Position numbers and translations under genes: made by a program
Source: JADHUC01 sp964617665
Lineage (GTDB): Bacteria; Planctomycetota; Planctomycetia; Pirellulales; Pirellulaceae
Length of the DNA stretch: 17,799 nt
NCBI GenBank assembly: GCA_964617665.1
Contig: CAZUAH010000279.1
Location: 1 to 17,799 of the forward strand
Reading direction: 5' to 3'
The notes under the pieces: generated by a model
Database searches by the model: none
Seen by the model: only the letters and a program-made list of their open reading frames with translations
What the model was told of the DNA's origin: nothing
Shown here: positions 1-7,536 of the stretch, piece by piece
How the letters are laid out: every line of letters starts with the position of its first letter
How positions within the stretch are numbered: the first letter of the stretch is position 1

Positions 1-640
1 TCTCCAGTTCGGCGACCACACCGGCAACCGACGAATCCTTCTGGCCGATCGCCACGTAGAAGCACTTCACGCCTGAATCGCGCTGATTGATGATGGCGTC
101 AATCGCAACGGCCGTTTTGCCGGTCTTGCGGTCGCCAATGATCAATTCACGCTGCCCCCGGCCGATGGGCGTCATGGCGTCGACGGCCTTCAGCCCCGTC
201 TGCAACGATTCCGTCACCGGCTGACGCTGGGCCACACCCGTGGCGATCACTTCGACGGGACGTCGTTCCGTGGCGTCAATCGGCCCCTTGCCGTCAAGCG
301 GATTGCCCAGCGGGTCCATCACGCGGCCCATCACCGCGTCGCCGACGGGCACCGACAGCAACCGCCCCAGGGCCTTGACTTCATCGCCTTCGTTGATCTT
401 CAGGTAGTCGCCGAGAATGATGATGCCGACGCTGTTTTCTTCCAGGTTGAACGCCAAACCTTCGACGCCATCAGAAAACTGAACCATCTCGCTGGCCATG
501 ATGTTGGACAGACCGTGGACGCGAGCGATGCCGTCGCCGACTTCGATTACGGTTCCGACTTCGCGAACGTCAACTTCGCTGTCAAACTGCTCGATCTCCT
601 GCCGGAGGACCGAAGCGATTTCATCTGCATTGAACTTCAT
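1..640 (-). CDS. atpA: ATP synthase F1 alpha subunit, partial (N-terminal 213 residues)
   Basis: This is the catalytic-core alpha subunit of the F1Fo ATP synthase. It binds non-catalytic nucleotide and alternates with beta in the F1 hexamer. The frame stays open from an ATG at 638-640 to the left edge, so the C-terminal part is missing. The start M-K-F-N-A-D-E-I with the following V-I-E-V-G-D-G-I-A-R-V-H-G-L (about residues 30-44) is the typical alpha N-terminal beta-barrel. The Walker A loop G-D-R-K-T-G-K-T is at residues 169-176 (bases 113-136), with K instead of the more common Q in G-D-R-Q-T-G-K-T. A ribosome binding site (GAGGA) sits 7 bases before the ATG, and only 12 bases separate this gene from the atpH stop, so the two are cotranscribed. 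Gamma, beta and epsilon genes probably lie beyond the edge. Confidence 0.97.
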   Translation of the reverse strand, partial: MKFNADEIASVLRQEIEQFDSEVDVREVGTVIEVGDGIARVHGLSNIMASEMVQFSDGVEGLAFNLEENSVGIIILGDYLKINEGDEVKALGRLLSVPVGDAVMGRVMDPLGNPLDGKGPIDATERRPVEVIATGVAQRQPVTESLQTGLKAVDAMTPIGRGQRELIIGDRKTGKTAVAIDAIINQRDSGVKCFYVAIGQKDSSVAGVVAELE

Positions 641-652
641 TGGTATCCTCGT

Positions 653-1276
653 CTACTCCGCAGTCTCGAAACGCTCGAGCGACTGTCGAATTGCCTGGGA
701 TGTTCTCTCCACGGCCTCCTGGCGAAGGCGACCCAGGCGGCCAAGCACGCTGGCATCGTACACCGTGTCGCCCACGCGAACCTCCAGGCCGCCAATCAAA
801 TCGGCGTCGATCTGCGTCGTCAGATTGACTTTCTTTCCCAACAATATTTCCAGGCGGTCGGCGACGCGCGAGCACAGTTGGTCGGTCAGCGGCTCGACCG
901 TCGTGATCTGCACGTCGACTCGGCCGGTCAGTTCGTTCTGAAGCGTGTGTGCCGCTCGATTCATGGCGCGCACACAGTCGAATCGTCGATGTTCGCAAAC
1001 CACTTTCAGGAAACTGAGCAGCGTAACCGATATCTTGCCGCCGAATGCCTTGTCCAGCATTTGTAGCTTGGCTTCCTCGGGTACGCGAGGCGAGGCCAAG
1101 GCGGCGTCCAGCTTGGGCAGTTTGTCCAGCACATCGCCGACAATCGCATCGAACTCGTCCAATACTTGCTCGGTATTGCCGGCGTTCTCGGTCGCGCCGA
1201 GCAGCGCCTTGGCATACACGTCGCCCAAGTGCGTCTGCTCCGAGTCGAATACGGTTGGTTGTTTGACGTCTACCAT
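653..1276 (-). CDS. atpH: ATP synthase F1 delta subunit (OSCP family)
   Basis: Delta is the stalk subunit that joins the top of the alpha3beta3 head to the b-subunit stator. The 207-residue product is somewhat longer than the usual roughly 180. It has the helical N-terminal domain (about 15-115, with Y-A-K-A-L at 21-25) and the C-terminal OSCP signature at 150-169, ending I-D-x-x-L-I-G-G-L-E-V-R-V-G. The extra length comes from a hydrophilic N-terminus and a charged tail (R-x-S-L-E-R-F). The start is the ATG at 1274-1276. No clear Shine-Dalgarno precedes it, so translation may be coupled to atpF, whose stop is 66 bases upstream. It lies between atpF and atpA, the normal order. Confidence 0.95.
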   Translation of the reverse strand: MVDVKQPTVFDSEQTHLGDVYAKALLGATENAGNTEQVLDEFDAIVGDVLDKLPKLDAALASPRVPEEAKLQMLDKAFGGKISVTLLSFLKVVCEHRRFDCVRAMNRAAHTLQNELTGRVDVQITTVEPLTDQLCSRVADRLEILLGKKVNLTTQIDADLIGGLEVRVGDTVYDASVLGRLGRLRQEAVERTSQAIRQSLERFETAE

Positions 1277-1342
1277 AGTTGAGTTCGACCAATTAATGGG
1301 GCAGGTCTCAGTCGCCGGGACGGCCTGCGTCCCCCACTCTCT

Positions 1343-2053
1343 CTAGTTGTTACTGGGGAACTGCTCCAAAGCGTCGGAGATCAACGTCGCATGCTCGTCG
1401 GCGCTGATCTCTCGGCGGACGATTCTGCCTGCCAACAGAACGGCCAAGTCCGCACCCTGCTCGGTAAGCTGACGCAGTGCCGCGTTCTTGGCGGCGTCGA
1501 TGTCGGCATCCGCCCGCTCGCGCTCCCGCTCGGCGTCCTGGTGGGCTTCGTCGCGAACACGCTCGGCCACCGCCTCGGCGTCTCGACGGCCTTTCGCGAC
1601 GATATCCGCCGCTTCGCCAGCCGCCGCGGCCAGTTTCGCCTCGTATTGCTGCAGCGTTTCAGCCGCCTTTTGGGTGCCGCGTTCCGCCTCCTCGATTCGC
1701 GCTGCGATACCCGACTCGCGCTTCTCCAAAGCCGCCATGATCGGCTTCCAGGCGAACGCCCTCAGCAGCAGCAGCAGCAGGACGAACACGGCGAAGGTAC
1801 ACAGAGCCAACTCGTAACGCCATTCCTCCGGTTTCTCCAACTCAGCGGTGGCGTTGCCGTGACCCAAATCAGAAGTGTCGTGGTGCGCATCGTCGTGACC
1901 AGCGTTGCCCTGAGCTGCATCACCGTGGCCGCCACCTTCGGAAGCACCGGCTTCGGATGTGGGATCAGCGCCCGCCCACGCCGAGGAACAGGCGAAACCA
2001 ATCAGCAAGACGAACACGCCTATAGAACAGCCGCGAAAGATCCGAGTAAACAC
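1343..2053 (-). CDS. atpF: ATP synthase Fo b subunit with signal peptide and His-rich ectodomain
   Basis: Subunit b is the membrane-anchored stator that holds F1 against the a subunit. The 236-residue protein has four parts. A cleavable-looking signal peptide ends near S-A-W-A-G (about residue 27). A segment rich in His, Asp and Gly follows (about 41-66, including G-H-D-D-A-H-H-D). The canonical b transmembrane helix is at about 82-100, followed by W-K-P-I-M-A-A-L-E-K-R at 102-112. The long charged Ala/Glu/Arg coiled coil runs to the C-terminus (about 113-220). Ordinary b subunits are near 160 residues and begin directly with the membrane helix, so the first 80 residues are an addition facing the periplasmic side. 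The start is GTG (2051-2053), preceded by GGGAG at 7-base spacing. Expression is expected within the atp operon. Confidence 0.93.
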   Translation of the reverse strand: MFTRIFRGCSIGVFVLLIGFACSSAWAGADPTSEAGASEGGGHGDAAQGNAGHDDAHHDTSDLGHGNATAELEKPEEWRYELALCTFAVFVLLLLLLRAFAWKPIMAALEKRESGIAARIEEAERGTQKAAETLQQYEAKLAAAAGEAADIVAKGRRDAEAVAERVRDEAHQDAERERERADADIDAAKNAALRQLTEQGADLAVLLAGRIVRREISADEHATLISDALEQFPSNN

Positions 2054-2081
2054 GCTCTAACTCCCAATCGCTCGGTGCGTT

Positions 2082-2414
2082 CTAGCCGCCCATCGCATTT
2101 CCGACCATGCAGATGTACAAGGCGAAGAAGGTAAAACCTTCGATCAACGCTGCCGCGATGATCATCGCCGTCTGGATGTTGCCTGCCACCTCCGGCTGGC
2201 GCGACATGCCTTCGTACGCACTGCTGGCCAACTTGCCGATTCCGTACGCCGCACCGATCACCGTGAGTCCCAAACCGAAGTACTGGGAGAATTCGATGTA
2301 CGGCCGATCAGAACCCGTCGTTCCTTCGCCCTGAGCAAACACCGGCGCGGCGACGACGAGCACCATACCGAGACTCAAAACCAGAATCTTTGCAATCTTG
2401 TTCACGGAACCCAT
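2082..2414 (-). CDS. atpE: ATP synthase Fo c subunit (proteolipid) with N-terminal signal peptide
   Basis: Subunit c forms the rotating ring that carries ions across the membrane. As drawn it has 110 residues: a signal peptide (about 1-27, ending P-V-F-A-Q), then two membrane helices (about 44-68 and 78-105) joined by the polar loop R-Q-P-E (72-75). The ion-binding carboxylate is Glu92 in A-L-I-E-G-F. It is followed by Gly rather than Ser/Thr, and helix 1 lacks the Gln typical of sodium rings, which points to proton coupling (inference). Start choice is open. The AAGGAG at 2415-2420 touches the ATG at 2412-2414, while an in-frame GTG at 2403-2405 has ideal 9-base spacing and gives a 107-residue product that still contains the signal peptide. 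Confidence 0.95.
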   Translation of the reverse strand: MGSVNKIAKILVLSLGMVLVVAAPVFAQGEGTTGSDRPYIEFSQYFGLGLTVIGAAYGIGKLASSAYEGMSRQPEVAGNIQTAMIIAAALIEGFTFFALYICMVGNAMGG

Positions 2415-2466
2415 CTCCTTTTCGAAAGATCAACGAACGTGTTTCCTGCCATCGGGGCCGTCTACA

Positions 2467-3801
2467 TCAGTGATGATGTATCACAGCGCCGATAAACAAT
2501 GCCGACAAAAACGTGAAAATGTACGCCTGCAAGAATGCGACTAGCAGTTCCAAGAGACTGAATAGAGTCGAGGCAACGATCGAAATCGTCGCAGTCAACC
2601 ACCATGTCCAATCGGGCGCACCCGCGAAACTGACGGCGGCAGCCGCGCCAAACGCCAGTCCCATAATCCCCAACAACACCAAATGGCCCGCCACCATGTT
2701 GGCTAACAAACGAATGGCCAACACAGCATGCCGGATACCGAGGCCCACAACCTCAATGACCAAAATCATCGGCTTGATGGGAATCGCCAGTATCAGCGGC
2801 AAGTCCATCGAGGGGACTTGATTGGTGAAGTAGCCGAGCGGCCCGAATTTGCGCATACCGCAAATCATGCCCGTTACGAGTGTCACCGCGGCCAAGCCCG
2901 TCGTAACGCCGAATGAACCGGTGGGAGCTCCGACCCAAGGGAGCATCCCACAGAGATTGCACCCTAAGACAAACATAAAGAACGTCCACAACAGCGGCAC
3001 GAATCGATCGGCGTCATGTTCGCCGATGGCCGGTTTTGCGACGTTGTCTCGCAAATAGACCAGGAACGATTCCAACAAATTCGTCAGCCGCCCGCGCGGA
3101 GCGCCGCCCGAGGCAAGTTTCTTTCCCAGACGCCAGAAGAGGAAGAACATGATCAGGCCAACAGCCACCTGAATGATCATGAACTTGGAAATACAGAAGC
3201 CCGATTCGGGTTCGTATAGATTGCGTAATTCGCCAAGCGGCTGGGGAATGAGGATTTTGCCGCTTAGGTGTTGATTGTATTGTTCGATTTCTTTCGGCGT
3301 CCAAGCGTACGCTTCGTCGGTTACCGCTGCGAATTGAGTGACGTCACCGGCTTCGTCTTTGGCGGTTTGCCATCCGTCGTCGAAGCTCTCGTCGCCGACG
3401 TTCCTGCTGAACCATGCGTACGGTGCGTGCGAGTCTTCAAGGTGCTTCTGGAACGAAGTCGCGTCGGCATCTAGATCGCCGGAGGTGACCAGCTTGTCGT
3501 ATTGTTCACGAGATTGGTTGGCATGCTCTTCGAGCATCACGTCCAACGGCTTGGCGAAATTCGCGTGGTCGTGGTGCTTCCAGTCCTCGTACTGCTTCAA
3601 CAATTCGTCTTCCGCCGGCACGTCGCTTGTGATTTGCGACAACTTGCCGTGCAACTGTTTCGCTTCCCAGAGCTGGAACTTCTCGTCCAGTTTCACCCAG
3701 ACATCGGGAAAGTCCGCTTTGCCTTCGCGGTTCGAGGGGCACAGAAACTTCGGCACCTCGAAGTAGTAAGCGTCCTTGATGTGCAGTACCGGTGACGCCA
3801 T
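2467..3801 (-). CDS. atpB: ATP synthase Fo a subunit with large N-terminal extension
   Basis: Subunit a supplies the two half-channels through which ions reach the c ring. The C-terminal half is canonical. Membrane segments start near residue 205. The essential arginine is Arg364 in A-I-R-L-L-A-N-M, with His373 nine residues on. Glu418 and Gln425 sit in L-L-E-L-L-V-A-F-L-Q, the usual bacterial pairing in which the E. coli Glu219/His245 pair is swapped. The protein is 444 residues against roughly 230-290 in most bacteria. The excess is a hydrophilic stretch, about 30-180, rich in Asp, Glu, Lys and His. It is inserted between a start resembling other a subunits (V-L-H-I-K-D-x-Y-Y-F-E-V-P) and the I-L-I-P-Q-P-L-G-E-L segment before helix 1. 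The last residues are H-H-H. Only 3 bases separate it from the upstream gene's stop. Confidence 0.95.
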   Translation of the reverse strand: MASPVLHIKDAYYFEVPKFLCPSNREGKADFPDVWVKLDEKFQLWEAKQLHGKLSQITSDVPAEDELLKQYEDWKHHDHANFAKPLDVMLEEHANQSREQYDKLVTSGDLDADATSFQKHLEDSHAPYAWFSRNVGDESFDDGWQTAKDEAGDVTQFAAVTDEAYAWTPKEIEQYNQHLSGKILIPQPLGELRNLYEPESGFCISKFMIIQVAVGLIMFFLFWRLGKKLASGGAPRGRLTNLLESFLVYLRDNVAKPAIGEHDADRFVPLLWTFFMFVLGCNLCGMLPWVGAPTGSFGVTTGLAAVTLVTGMICGMRKFGPLGYFTNQVPSMDLPLILAIPIKPMILVIEVVGLGIRHAVLAIRLLANMVAGHLVLLGIMGLAFGAAAAVSFAGAPDWTWWLTATISIVASTLFSLLELLVAFLQAYIFTFLSALFIGAVIHHH

Positions 3802-3804
3802 GTC

Positions 3805-4254
3805 TTATGAAGCCTCAATCGCTTTTTTTTTATTGCCCGTCGGGCTGACCAACTTCACCGCCAACAATGTCTCGGCAAACAACGTAACGAAGTAATAGGC
3901 CAAGATCATACCAAACACGCCAGCCTTCGCGAGACCCTCACTCAGTTGATGCAGGGCAAATCCGCCGCCCAAGGGTATACCCATCCGAAATAGCATGCCC
4001 AGCAGGACGCCGTTTACCGCATTCTCCGTGCCTCGCATCAAACCGCCGCACAGCAAAGCGATGATGGCGCCAATCCAACAGATGGCCGCGGCCACACCGG
4101 CGGCTTGAATGCCCGCCATACCGTTTCGCCAGTAACCCACTCCGGCAAAAGCTGGAAAGGCCAGGAGTGTTACCAATGTCAGAATGATGCAGGCGCGCCG
4201 AAGTTTGGCGGGGCGGTCAGGGGCTGGCGAATTGACAGAATCGTTGCCGTTCAC
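3805..4254 (-). CDS. AtpI-like membrane protein of the ATP synthase operon
   Basis: This is a 149-residue integral membrane protein with four predicted helices (about 22-40, 48-70, 82-102 and 112-135) and a basic C-terminal tail (N-K-K-K). Its position between the AtpZ-like gene and atpB, its size and its helix count match the ATP synthase subunit I (AtpI/Unc1) family. Members of that family are thought to assist c-ring assembly or magnesium supply. Sequence similarity to textbook AtpI is weak by eye, so the name rests mainly on context. The start is GTG (4252-4254) and overlaps the upstream stop by four bases (GTGA), which implies translational coupling. A run of nine A on the coding strand (3823-3831) lies near its 3' end. 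An unrelated small membrane protein cannot be excluded. Confidence 0.75.
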   Translation of the reverse strand: MNGNDSVNSPAPDRPAKLRRACIILTLVTLLAFPAFAGVGYWRNGMAGIQAAGVAAAICWIGAIIALLCGGLMRGTENAVNGVLLGMLFRMGIPLGGGFALHQLSEGLAKAGVFGMILAYYFVTLFAETLLAVKLVSPTGNKKKAIEAS

Positions 4255-4517
4255 TGCCTGCGATCTCTATCTGTGCCGTTGTTCTGCTTGTTCTTCTGCT
4301 TCCGACCGAACGCGCCAGTCATGGCCAACAAGTGCAAGAACCCTAGGGACGGCCCCAATATCGCCCCGATAGGCGTGCAGAAGGAGGTTCCGAACTTCGC
4401 GTCCAACCACCTTCCCACCACGATGAAAACGACGACCTCCACAGCAATCGTCGTTATCTGCGCGACCCACTGAACCGCTGCGCCTACTGGATCACGCGTC
4501 TCTTGAGGGGCATTCAC
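4251..4517 (-). CDS. AtpZ/AtpI-family ATP synthase accessory protein, first gene of the operon
   Basis: This 88-residue protein has two membrane helices (about 22-38 and 48-68) and a very basic, Asn/Lys/Arg-rich C-terminal tail. The G-R-W-L-D motif (35-39), followed by G-T, a Pro and a Gly-rich second helix (I-L-G-P-S-L-G-F), matches the AtpZ/Gene 1 family found at the head of bacterial F-ATPase operons. Family members are proposed to help assemble the c ring and to take part in divalent-cation handling. The start is the GTG at 4515-4517. An in-frame TGA 18 bases upstream and the absence of later start codons leave no other choice. No strong ribosome binding site is visible, so basal translation may be weak. 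Confidence 0.82.
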   Translation of the reverse strand: MNAPQETRDPVGAAVQWVAQITTIAVEVVVFIVVGRWLDAKFGTSFCTPIGAILGPSLGFLHLLAMTGAFGRKQKNKQNNGTDRDRRQ

Positions 4518-4815
4518 ACCAGTAAGGAGAGCTCAAAAATGGTGGAGTCAAAACCCTATCTATCAAGTCCGTTGTTCTTGCGCCGATGCGCGTCCCATCA
4601 AAGTATGTTGATCCTGCGAAATAAATCACAGTATCATAAGTCGAACACTCTATCCCAAGCTTCCTAGATGGTCAACCAAGTGGATTGGAGAAAAAGGCAA
4701 GATTCCGCAAGATCGTCGCCGAGAAAACGATTCTTCCGAGAGCGTGTTGATTCGTCCGCTTAGGCGCAAGCCCGTGGCAGACCATTTGCTGTGACCTGCG
4801 AGGGCGAAACTCGCA
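4518..4815. other. Intergenic region upstream of the ATP synthase operon
   Basis: This stretch of about 300 bases separates the first atp gene from the 3' end of the LamG/dimethylformamidase-like gene, both on the minus strand. It is more AT-rich than its surroundings between about 4600 and 4680, where the best promoter-like sequence lies. I see no coding region with a ribosome binding site, no RNA gene and no strong hairpin with a T tract. Confidence 0.6.
4630..4658 (-). promoter_or_regulatory. Candidate sigma-70-type promoter of the atp operon
   Basis: Read on the minus strand, TTGGGA (4653-4658) and GATACT (4630-4635) are separated by exactly 17 bases, each matching four of six consensus positions. 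They lie about 110 bases upstream of the first atp start codon, in the most AT-rich part of the gap. This is a weak match and only a candidate. Confidence 0.3.
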
Positions 4816-7113
4816 TCACTTCTCGCGTTTCACGCCGAAGTGATGCAGCACGTTTCTTATGAGCGTCTGGAACTTTGGATCGACGGATAGTCCCCAGCCT
4901 GATCCGAGCGAACCGGCATGGAAGACGCGCCCGCCCTGGGGGCGTTCCCAGTAGATCATGTGTGCCACTACCGCGTCTTCCAACTTCACAGAACGGGTGA
5001 AGTAGTCGAAGCCGCTGTACCTCGGCAGCACACCGTTGGCCAGCGTGGTGATCCCGCCGGGCTCCTCGGGCAGCGTGGCCCCGGCGGGCACCGTCGTCGT
5101 CAGCTCGCGAAACATCCCCATACGCACGTCGCATTCGTGGCCCACGGATCGAGGCAGGCCGCCGCCGGGATCGCCGCCAAACGCTTCGCCTTTCTTCAGG
5201 CCCACCTTTTCCGGCTCTTGGAACAGGAAATGGTCCGGATCTTCGGCTTCGTACAAGCCGAAATCGTTGGGTCCGATCCCGGCCCAGCCAAACATACTCA
5301 GTCCGATGACCTTCCAGGCCGGTATATCGCACTCGCGCATCAAGTTGCCGCGCCGCTTGTCTTGAGTGTGCCACAGTTCGCCCACGGTACAGCCCGCGCG
5401 TCCGCCCAGCCCGGCCCCCAACTTGCGACACTCCATGATTGTCTCGTCTTCATTGAAGCTCACACGCCATACCATCACGTTGCCCGACAGAACGAGGACA
5501 TCCCCGCCGTTGCAGAGGTATCGGTCCAATCCGTCATAAGCCTCCCGCGACCAATACTCGCCGTGGCCGTTGATCACCACCACCTTGTAGTCGGACAGAA
5601 TGTCCGGATTTCGATGTACATCTATGTCCCCCACCATGTCATAGTCGTAGCCGCACTTTTCCAGCCAAACCAACGCGAATCGTTCGGCTCGCGTCAAATG
5701 GCTGTATCCCGAGCCGCCACTCGCGTACAGCACGTACGGACCGGCATTTGGCCAAGGCTTGTTGACGCCGACTTTGTAGGCCGGCAGACCGCCGTGATGG
5801 TTGCGGTACATGCAATACGCCGGCGGGTTGCCCGGGCTGTTGGCGATACCGCCCGTGCCCCAGTGATACAGCAGTCCCGGCGGCTGCACAGGGAAGGCAG
5901 TCGCCATGTAGGCAAGCCAAGAGTTTGTCGACGCGATGACCAGAATCGGGGCCTTCGGTTGATCTTTGGCTCGCTTCACAACGAACGTTGCATGGTACAG
6001 ACGCGGCACGCCATCGATCTCGAAGCGGAACCGTCCAACGTAAAGGCCCGGCTTTGCGGTTTTGGGTATGCGGTATTCGTGGGTCACCTTCCAGCGGCAA
6101 TCGTAAAGATCGTCCGACGCGAACCGCAGACCATGGCCTCGCATCGCATCCTTCGCCGGATCATAGTCGCCGTAACGCGGAATCTTGCTGCCGTCGAAAC
6201 TCGGCCCGCCGATCATCCAAGTGGCCTCGTTTACAATCCGACCGTGACGTTCGTTGCCAGAGCCATCTTCGATCCGAGCGCCGCCTTCTTCGCACAATGG
6301 CCAGCACGCCAATACGTCATCGCCGCGGGCCGGTTCCAGCCCCTTGCCTTCGTGTCGTCTTGCGATCTCGCCCTGTGACAGCGCTCGGCTGTAGATGACC
6401 GGCATGGCAATATCGCCGTCCAAGATATTCACAGCCGGCCCGTCGTATCCACAACTCCCCAACCGAAGCGGCACATCGGGCACGCGAACCGGTCCATCAA
6501 ACGGCCACTGGCCTGCCTGCTTGCCATCGAGCCATAGCGATTTCGTCTTTCCATCCCAGGTCGCCACAACGTGATGCCAGCGACGTTGCTGGAGTTGCGG
6601 CCCTCCGCCCGACAGTTCCTTGCGGTAGGCACCTCCATCGCCCAGATAGAAGTCCACCTTCCCTTCCGGCCCAATGAACAGGCCGAATCCACAAGCGGAT
6701 GGATAGTCATACTGCGAAATCAAAGTCTGCCACGAATTGAGCCGCCACGGTCGGACCCAACACTCCAAGGTCACGGCTTCCAGCGGTTTGTCAGCCGGCA
6801 ATCCCTTTTCGACGAAGGCAAACGACCCCAGATGGATCGGCTGATCGATGGGCGGCGACTTGGGAAACGTGAAAAGCACTTCGTCACCGGCCGGATCGTC
6901 CACCTGGTGGCCGAGGCGACAAACCGACAACTCGTACGGCAATGTGCTGCTGACGCGAAAGCGGATCGTCTCACCCGCGCACAGGATCTTATCCGCATAA
7001 GCGTGCAGTCCCTCCAATTTCAACGGACGTGGAAGAGGACCGGGCTCAGTATCTGCCGCTAATCCAAGAGTTGGAACCACGGTCAACATCGCAACACACA
7101 ATACGTTCTTCAT
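4816..7113 (-). CDS. Secreted LamG domain / N,N-dimethylformamidase beta-subunit-like protein
   Basis: The 765-residue protein starts at the ATG 7111-7113, which has AGAGGA 8 bases upstream; a TTG two codons earlier is less likely. Signal peptide: about 1-20 (M-K-N-V-L-C to G-L-A-A). A jelly-roll LamG/concanavalin-like domain follows (about 110-258, with W-H-H-V-V-A-T-W-D-G at 179-188 and an R-A-L-S-x-x-E-I end). A linker domain runs to about 385. The C-terminal half resembles the large subunit of N,N-dimethylformamidase, which has a glutamine-amidotransferase-like fold and an iron held by two Tyr and one Glu. N-G-H-G-E-Y-W (515-521) supplies a Glu519 candidate; Tyr402 and Tyr433/436 are candidate partners. 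The real substrate is unknown, and the signal peptide suggests it acts outside the cytoplasm, unlike the characterised formamidase. No small-subunit gene is adjacent. It appears monocistronic. Confidence 0.8.
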   Translation of the reverse strand: MKNVLCVAMLTVVPTLGLAADTEPGPLPRPLKLEGLHAYADKILCAGETIRFRVSSTLPYELSVCRLGHQVDDPAGDEVLFTFPKSPPIDQPIHLGSFAFVEKGLPADKPLEAVTLECWVRPWRLNSWQTLISQYDYPSACGFGLFIGPEGKVDFYLGDGGAYRKELSGGGPQLQQRRWHHVVATWDGKTKSLWLDGKQAGQWPFDGPVRVPDVPLRLGSCGYDGPAVNILDGDIAMPVIYSRALSQGEIARRHEGKGLEPARGDDVLACWPLCEEGGARIEDGSGNERHGRIVNEATWMIGGPSFDGSKIPRYGDYDPAKDAMRGHGLRFASDDLYDCRWKVTHEYRIPKTAKPGLYVGRFRFEIDGVPRLYHATFVVKRAKDQPKAPILVIASTNSWLAYMATAFPVQPPGLLYHWGTGGIANSPGNPPAYCMYRNHHGGLPAYKVGVNKPWPNAGPYVLYASGGSGYSHLTRAERFALVWLEKCGYDYDMVGDIDVHRNPDILSDYKVVVINGHGEYWSREAYDGLDRYLCNGGDVLVLSGNVMVWRVSFNEDETIMECRKLGAGLGGRAGCTVGELWHTQDKRRGNLMRECDIPAWKVIGLSMFGWAGIGPNDFGLYEAEDPDHFLFQEPEKVGLKKGEAFGGDPGGGLPRSVGHECDVRMGMFRELTTTVPAGATLPEEPGGITTLANGVLPRYSGFDYFTRSVKLEDAVVAHMIYWERPQGGRVFHAGSLGSGWGLSVDPKFQTLIRNVLHHFGVKREK

Positions 7114-7314
7114 GGTCAAGATCCTCTACTCAGTAGCGGCCGATTGGTGCTGTCGGCCCCTCTCTGTGATCATCTCACTCCGTCGTGATGACGTTATCGC
7201 CCCTGAGACGGACATGAGGACGATTCTATCTCCTCGATTCACGCGGAACCACCTAAGTGACGTTCCACGTTTCCGGGACACTCTCGAAGCGTTTCAATAC
7301 CGGGAGGGCGAGGC

Positions 7315-7536
7315 CACTGCTGTAAACATCTTTGCTTGGATCGCATTTGGCCTGGAAAACAAGAGCAATGCCCGCGGATGGCAGCGCGGACCCACGGATG
7401 TCAATTCTCGGTCTTACTTATCCGTGGGTCCGCGCTGCCATCCGTGGGATTTAGTGATTCTTGTCTTGCCAATTTGAGCAACCGATCCGTTTCCCTTTTT
7501 AGCAGTTTACGTTAGCCAAAGATGTTTGCAGCAGTT
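7315..7536. mobile_element. MITE-like 222-bp inverted-repeat element with 9-bp target duplication
   Basis: Terminal inverted repeats of 19 bases (7316-7334 and 7517-7535) match at 18 of 19 positions, sharing the core ACTGCTG.AAACATCTTTG. The exact 9-mer GGGCGAGGC stands on both sides (7306-7314 and 7537-7545), the hallmark of a target-site duplication. The interior has no gene and holds a large hairpin (7371-7448). Size, inverted ends, lack of a transposase and direct flanking repeats fit a non-autonomous miniature element. One base on each side (7315 and 7536) differs between the two ends, so the exact boundary may move by a base. Confidence 0.65.
7371..7448. repeat. Large perfect-stem palindrome (29-bp arms)
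   Basis: Arms 7371-7399 and 7420-7448 are complementary at 28 of 29 positions around a 20-base loop. Each arm has near-identical ends (CCCGCGGATGG and CCCACGGATG), so the arm is itself built from a short repeat around GCAGCGCGGA. It would form a very stable hairpin in DNA or RNA. No T tract follows on either strand, so it is not a standard intrinsic terminator. Confidence 0.9.

Noticed and set aside
1391..2134. 247-codon open frame on the plus strand
   Set aside because: Antisense to atpF and the end of atpE. Its Arg/Leu-rich content mirrors the coiled-coil codons of atpF.
4918..6378. 486-codon open frame on the plus strand
   Set aside because: It is antisense to the LamG/dimethylformamidase-like gene, has no ribosome binding site and no recognisable domain, and its composition (His/Arg/Pro/Val-rich) is that of a shadow frame in high-GC DNA.
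7371..7448. Intrinsic terminator
   Set aside because: The stem is strong, but no T tract follows on either strand, the loop is 20 bases, and it lies inside an inverted-repeat element between divergent genes, where no terminator is needed.
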